DNA of 64,000 nt from Variovorax sp. OV700 (GTDB lineage Bacteria > Pseudomonadota > Gammaproteobacteria > Burkholderiales > Burkholderiaceae_C), in assembly GCF_900099805.1 (NCBI RefSeq), contig NZ_FNDR01000019.1:1-64000 (forward strand). Direction: 5' to 3'. How positions within the stretch are numbered: position 1 is the first letter of the stretch; each line of letters starts with the position of its first letter. The position numbers and the translations under genes are program-made. The notes below the pieces were generated by a model. It was not told where the DNA came from, ran no database searches, and worked only from the letters and a program-made list of their open reading frames with translations. Shown in pieces: positions 60,127-64,000 of this stretch.

Positions 60127-61206
60127 TCAGAGCTGTTCGCGGCAGGCGCGGTACAGGTCCTTCCAGTCGGTGCGTTCCTTGACCACGGTCTCGAGGTATT
60201 CCTTCCACACCACGTGGTCCTGCACCGGGTCCTTGATGACCGCGCCGATCAGGCCCGAGGCGACGTCGGCCGAGCGCAGCACGCCGTCGCCGAAATGGCC
60301 CGCGAGCGCCATGCCGCTGTTGATGACGGAGATGGCCTCGGCGGTGGAGAGCGTGGAGGTCGGCGACTTGATGCGCGTCTTGCCGTCCTCGGTCTGGCCG
60401 TTGCGCAGTTCACGGAAGATCTGCACCACGCGGCGCACCTCCTGCAGCGCGGGCGGCTCGGCCGGCAGCGCAAGCGCGCGGCCGAGCTCGGACACGCGCT
60501 TGACCACGATCTGCACTTCCTCCGCTTCGCTGGCCGGCACCGGCAGCACCACCGTGTTGAAGCGGCGCTTGAGCGCGCTGGAAAGTTCGTTCACGCCCTT
60601 GTCGCGGTTGTTGGCGGTGGCGATGACCGAGAAGCCGCGCACGGCCTGCACCTCGCTGCCGAGCTCGGGAATGGGCAGCGTCTTTTCGGAGAGCACGGTG
60701 ATCAGCGTGTCCTGCACGTCGGCCGGAATGCGTGTGAGCTCTTCGACGCGCGCGATCTTGCCCAGGCGCATCGCATGCACCAGCGGGCTCGGCACCAGCG
60801 CCTTTTCGGAGGGGCCGTTGGCCAGCAGTTCGGCGTAGTTCCAGCCGTAGCGAAGCTGTTCCTCGCTGGTACCGGCCGTGCCCTGGATCAGCATGGTCGA
60901 GTCGCCGCTCACGGCGGCGGCCAGGTGCTCCGACACCCACGACTTGGCGGTGCCCGGCACCCCGTACAGCAGCAGCGCGCGATCGGTCGCGAGCGTGGAG
61001 ACGGCGATCTCCATGAGCCGGGGATTGCCGATGTACTTGGGGCTGACCTCGAAGCCATTGGCCAGCTTGCCGCCCATCAGGTAAGTGAGCACGGCCCAGG
61101 GCGAGAGCTTCCAGTTGGCCGGGCGCTGGCGGTCGTCGACCTTCTGGAGCGCATCGAGTTCTTCGGCGAATTGCTGTTCGGCATGCTGGCGCAGGACATT
61201 GCTCAT
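60127..61206 (-). CDS. MoxR-type AAA+ ATPase (YehL-like)
   Basis: This 359-residue AAA+ protein has Walker A GVPGTAKS at 82-89, a Walker B region IARVEELTR where the usual Asp-Glu appears as Glu-Glu (155-156), sensor-1 ATANNRDKG at 196-204 and the arginine-rich ALKRRF. MoxR AAA+ proteins remodel or activate partner proteins, often with a VWA partner, here encoded two genes downstream. Its start overlaps the DUF5691 stop (ATGA). Confidence 0.87.
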   Translation of the reverse strand: MSNVLRQHAEQQFAEELDALQKVDDRQRPANWKLSPWAVLTYLMGGKLANGFEVSPKYIGNPRLMEIAVSTLATDRALLLYGVPGTAKSWVSEHLAAAVSGDSTMLIQGTAGTSEEQLRYGWNYAELLANGPSEKALVPSPLVHAMRLGKIARVEELTRIPADVQDTLITVLSEKTLPIPELGSEVQAVRGFSVIATANNRDKGVNELSSALKRRFNTVVLPVPASEAEEVQIVVKRVSELGRALALPAEPPALQEVRRVVQIFRELRNGQTEDGKTRIKSPTSTLSTAEAISVINSGMALAGHFGDGVLRSADVASGLIGAVIKDPVQDHVVWKEYLETVVKERTDWKDLYRACREQL

Positions 61207-62750
61207 GGACGGCCTTGAGAAGATGAAGAGGTGGGCTGGGAACGAAGGGTTGAAAACAGCTGGCGCGCCCGCACGATGCGTGCGGCGTCGCCCAGTGCGT
61301 TGGCGAGGCCGGGGCTTTCCTCGGCCGCGCGCGGCAGGTCGGCCAGGAGGTGCAGCGCACTCGCATGAAGCAGCGCGGCCGCATCGCCGAGCACCTGGCG
61401 CAGCACGTAATCGTTGACGAGATCGCCGCGTTCGACGCGGGTGCGCAGTGCGCTCGCAAGCTTCAGCGAGAGTTCGGCAGAAGGGGTTTCGCCGGGTGCG
61501 CAGGCCTGCTCGGCGAAGGCGACCACCTCCTGCACGCCGTTGCCTGTTTCGCCGAGTTCGCGGACCCAATGACGCTCGCGCCGTTCACGCGGCAGCAGCG
61601 CCAGCAGCTGGCCCACCCACGCGCGCTGGGCGCGCACGCGGTCGAGCATGGCGTCGCACCAGTCGAAATCCGGGGTCGCAACGATTGCGTCGTTCCAGCC
61701 GCGCAGCAGTGCATCCTTCCAGTCGCCTTTCGCGGCCCAGTCGAGCAGCGCGGCGGGCGCCATGCCGGTGCGGGTGGTCCACCATGCGAGCGGAGCCTGT
61801 CGCACGAGCTGATAGAGCCACCAGGCGCGTTCGCCGAGGCTTTCGTGGGTCGGACGCGCCGCATCGACGGCATCGTCCTTCCAGCGCGGATCGGCGGCTT
61901 CCGGCGCTTTCAGCTGCCACGCTCCGCCCTCCTGCGAGAGCAGCGGCACGAGGAAGGCCTCGATGCGCTGCACGTGGGCGCTTGCGGGCAGCCGCTGCAG
62001 CAGCTCGACCGCGGCCTGCCGCACGTCGCGGGCGCGATCCTTGAGCTGCGCGTCGAGCAGGGCTTCGTCATCGGGGCCGATGTTCTCGGCCAGCGCACCC
62101 AGCAGCGCGGCGCGCTCCTTCGCCGGAAGTTGCGGTAGTTCCGCCGCAAGGCGTTCGCGCGCGGCGGCGGGATCGACGCGGCGCTGTTCGGCCAGCACTG
62201 CGCGTCGCTGTTCGAGGCTGCCCTCGTCCCACCGCGTCTGCGCGTCGGCCAGCTCGCTGGCACCGACCGCATAACGCCACTCGTCGTTGCGTGCGGCAAG
62301 CCAGAGTCCACGCTCGCCAAGCGCAGGAATCACGGCCGGCCGCAGGTCGACGGCTCGGCGGCCGGCGTCGAGTGCGGCGGGCAGCAGCTTGTGAGGTAGG
62401 CGCAGGCCGGCGGCGGCCAGCGCGGCGAGGCCTTCGTGCTGCAAACGCAGCGGTCCGCTCGCGAGTGCGTCGGCGATGGCGGCCTGCAGCGCGGAATCTT
62501 TCAGCACGGGGCGTTCGTCGGCGGCGGCGACCGGTGCGTCGGAAGGTGAGAGGCCCGGCGCCACGAAGCCGGCACGGCGGCCGATGGCCACGGCGCCCGC
62601 GGCACGCAGGAGCTGGCCCTGTGCTTCGCCGTCCTGTATCGCTTGCAGCAGCGCGGCGAATTCGTCGCCTGCCATTCCTTGAGCTGCCGGCACGGGCTGA
62701 CGGGCGGTGCCGACCAGCGCGGTCTGCAGCAGCGAGTTCCAATGGCTCAT
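61203..62750 (-). CDS. DUF5691 family protein
   Basis: This 515-residue protein is cytosolic and helical. It is Leu/Ala/Arg-rich with repeat-like helices that recall HEAT repeats (LPAKERAALLGALAENIG, KDRARDVRQAAVELLQRLP). DUF5691 proteins travel with SWIM and MoxR/VWA genes. The stop overlaps the AAA+ gene and the start is 55 bp after the SWIM gene, so it is in one operon. No catalytic motif is visible, and a scaffold role is inference. Confidence 0.8.
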   Translation of the reverse strand: MSHWNSLLQTALVGTARQPVPAAQGMAGDEFAALLQAIQDGEAQGQLLRAAGAVAIGRRAGFVAPGLSPSDAPVAAADERPVLKDSALQAAIADALASGPLRLQHEGLAALAAAGLRLPHKLLPAALDAGRRAVDLRPAVIPALGERGLWLAARNDEWRYAVGASELADAQTRWDEGSLEQRRAVLAEQRRVDPAAARERLAAELPQLPAKERAALLGALAENIGPDDEALLDAQLKDRARDVRQAAVELLQRLPASAHVQRIEAFLVPLLSQEGGAWQLKAPEAADPRWKDDAVDAARPTHESLGERAWWLYQLVRQAPLAWWTTRTGMAPAALLDWAAKGDWKDALLRGWNDAIVATPDFDWCDAMLDRVRAQRAWVGQLLALLPRERRERHWVRELGETGNGVQEVVAFAEQACAPGETPSAELSLKLASALRTRVERGDLVNDYVLRQVLGDAAALLHASALHLLADLPRAAEESPGLANALGDAARIVRARQLFSTLRSQPTSSSSQGRP

Positions 62751-62805
62751 TCGATAACCTCCGCGCTCACGCGCTGCGGTATTCTCCTTGGGGCGGCCCG
62801 GCGGC

Positions 62806-64000
62806 TCATGCCCGCGCTCCGCTCAAGGTCCAGACCGGCGCGCTGCCCGCTGCGGCACCCGGAGCCCAGGCGGTGAGCGGCGCGAACTGCTCGCCATCCC
62901 ATTCGCCGAAGACGCGCAGCGGCGCGCCGCCCGAATGCGCCATCAGCTGCCAGGCTTCCTGCGTCGCCAGTTGCATCGGCAAGGCCTGCGGCGAGGTGTC
63001 CAGGCGCAGCCACCATTGGTCGCCATGCCGCGCGGGAATGGCTTCGGCCCACACCATCGGCAGCAGCGGTTGCCAGGGGTTGGCGGCGATCTGCTGCGCC
63101 ATGCGTAGCCATTCGTCGGATGCGTGCGATGCGGACGCTGCCGACGCAGCGGGTGCATCCGCCAGCAGCTCGGCCACCAGCGCGCGCTGCGACGCATGGC
63201 CCGGATAGAAGCACAGCACCGCGGCACGCTCGCTGCCGCTGACCCATGCGGATTCGAAGCCGCGGCCGCCATGCGAATAGTCGAGCAGCAGCGCACGCCG
63301 CCCGCTCGTGCGGCCTTGCAGCCAGACATGGCGCTCGACCAGCTTGGTGTCGCGCTCGTCGGTGCACTGCCCCAGCACGAGCCAGTGGTCCGCAACGCGC
63401 TCGCCATCCGCCAGCAGGGCTTCGCGATCCTGGGGCCAGCCGAGCGCGATGCGCAGGTCGGCCAGCGTGGCGGGCGAGAGCGATTCGCGGCGCTGCACCG
63501 CATCGACGATCAGGTGAAGCCGGCCCAGCCGGTCGAGCAGCCGCGCCGGCCAGCCTTCGCCGGCGCCGATGAGTTCGGCCGCCTGCGTGATGCGCTGGCC
63601 GAGCCCCGGCGCCTGCGCATCGACCATGCGCGCCGCCATCGAGCCCCAAGCCTGCTGCTGCTCGCTGCCGAGCGAGGCGAGGCCGCGTTGGGTCTGGTCG
63701 TCGAGCCAGCGCGCGAGCTCCTGCGTGCCGGCCTCGATGCGCTTCCAGCGCTGCGCGTCGCGCTTGGCCGCCGCGGCGGGATCGGGCGCGGCCGGCGCTT
63801 CGGTGGCGCGCGCTTCCTTCTTCTCGGCCTTCTCGCGCCGCGAGGCGATCCATTCGGACACCCAGGCCGGCGGCGTGCCGGCGGTGAAACTGGCTTCGCT
63901 CTGTGCGCGCAGCAGCATCAGCGCGAGGCCGTGCTTGCAGGGGAACTTGCGGCTCGGACAGGAGCAGCGGAACACCGGGCCCGCGAGGTCGGCCTGCGTC
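62806..64000 (-). CDS. SWIM zinc-finger protein (YehQ-like), 5' end outside the window
   Basis: The last about 397 codons are visible. Near the window edge the SWIM motif FRCSCPSRKFPCKH (CxCx6CxH) binds zinc and probably DNA, RNA or protein. The remaining part is helical with a conserved tryptophan-rich C-terminal section (LLDYSHGGRGFESAWV, NPWQPLLPMVWAEAIP). The open frame continues upstream past 64000, so the start and the first domain are unknown. It is the first visible gene of the MoxR/VWA cluster. Confidence 0.85.
   Translation of the reverse strand, partial: TQADLAGPVFRCSCPSRKFPCKHGLALMLLRAQSEASFTAGTPPAWVSEWIASRREKAEKKEARATEAPAAPDPAAAAKRDAQRWKRIEAGTQELARWLDDQTQRGLASLGSEQQQAWGSMAARMVDAQAPGLGQRITQAAELIGAGEGWPARLLDRLGRLHLIVDAVQRRESLSPATLADLRIALGWPQDREALLADGERVADHWLVLGQCTDERDTKLVERHVWLQGRTSGRRALLLDYSHGGRGFESAWVSGSERAAVLCFYPGHASQRALVAELLADAPAASAASASHASDEWLRMAQQIAANPWQPLLPMVWAEAIPARHGDQWWLRLDTSPQALPMQLATQEAWQLMAHSGGAPLRVFGEWDGEQFAPLTAWAPGAAAGSAPVWTLSGARA

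Overview
The window looks like a chromosomal segment of a high-GC betaproteobacterium of the family Comamonadaceae, most like Variovorax. I infer this from the str operon order, the liv, TRAP and Bug/TctC-type solute-uptake genes, the NodIJ-type exporter and the style of the intergenic repeats. No database search was possible. I see no tRNA, rRNA, CRISPR array, phage or insertion sequence. Almost all of the window is chromosomal housekeeping or catabolic sequence with tightly packed operons.

Layout. 1-3639 (minus): str operon rpsL-rpsG-fusA-tuf (tuf cut by the window edge), with a promoter and leader hairpin. 3656-7529 (minus): hemJ-like gene, VanZ-like gene, 2Fe-2S ferredoxin, alpha/beta hydrolase and a D,D-carboxypeptidase. 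7594-7696 (minus): a candidate small RNA between hemJ and hemB. 7868-10109: hemB and corA. 10191-14573: a secreted repeat protein divergent from a LysR regulator, then a dienelactone hydrolase and a 2-hydroxychromene-2-carboxylate isomerase family gene divergent from an SDR-MarC pair. 14581-22179 (minus): branched-chain-type uptake operon livHMG-livF, acyl-CoA ligase, binding protein and an EVE-domain gene, interrupted by a large inverted-repeat element. 22201-25417 (minus): AraC regulator, esterase, purT. 25604-28667: 3-hydroxybutyryl-CoA dehydrogenase, enoyl-CoA hydratase and a serine beta-lactamase-like hydrolase. 28683-30518: coaX, a BON-LysM protein and a rhodanese.

30737-34544 is a complete TRAP transporter whose large permease carries an unusual insert. 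34611-38819 holds a secreted protein with glucan-water-dikinase-like domain order, divergent from a FecR/DUF6600 protein with a long glutamine-rich tail. 38917-46003 holds gor, panE, two unrecognised membrane-protein genes, amn and an orphan TctC-type binding protein. 46013-52500 holds an ArsR regulator divergent from a cytochrome P450 with a perfect palindrome between them, a PPOX-GST pair divergent from a LysR gene, and a NodIJ-type ABC exporter. 52519-53098 is a second, larger inverted-repeat element sharing a 91-bp core with the first. 53163-54138 is ohrR-ohr, with an OhrR-like operator inside the promoter spacer. 54330-56516 holds a DUF2855 gene and srkA.

56541-64000 (minus) is the most system-like region. 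It is a five-gene, start/stop-overlapping cluster encoding a SWIM zinc-finger protein, DUF5691, a MoxR-type AAA+ ATPase, DUF5682 (ChaN/EreA-like) and a VWA protein. It resembles the little-studied E. coli yehLMPQ set with an added DUF5691 gene. The most novel-looking items are this cluster, the candidate anti-Shine-Dalgarno small RNA near hemB, the secreted dikinase-like protein, the long inverted-repeat elements and the palindromic operators.
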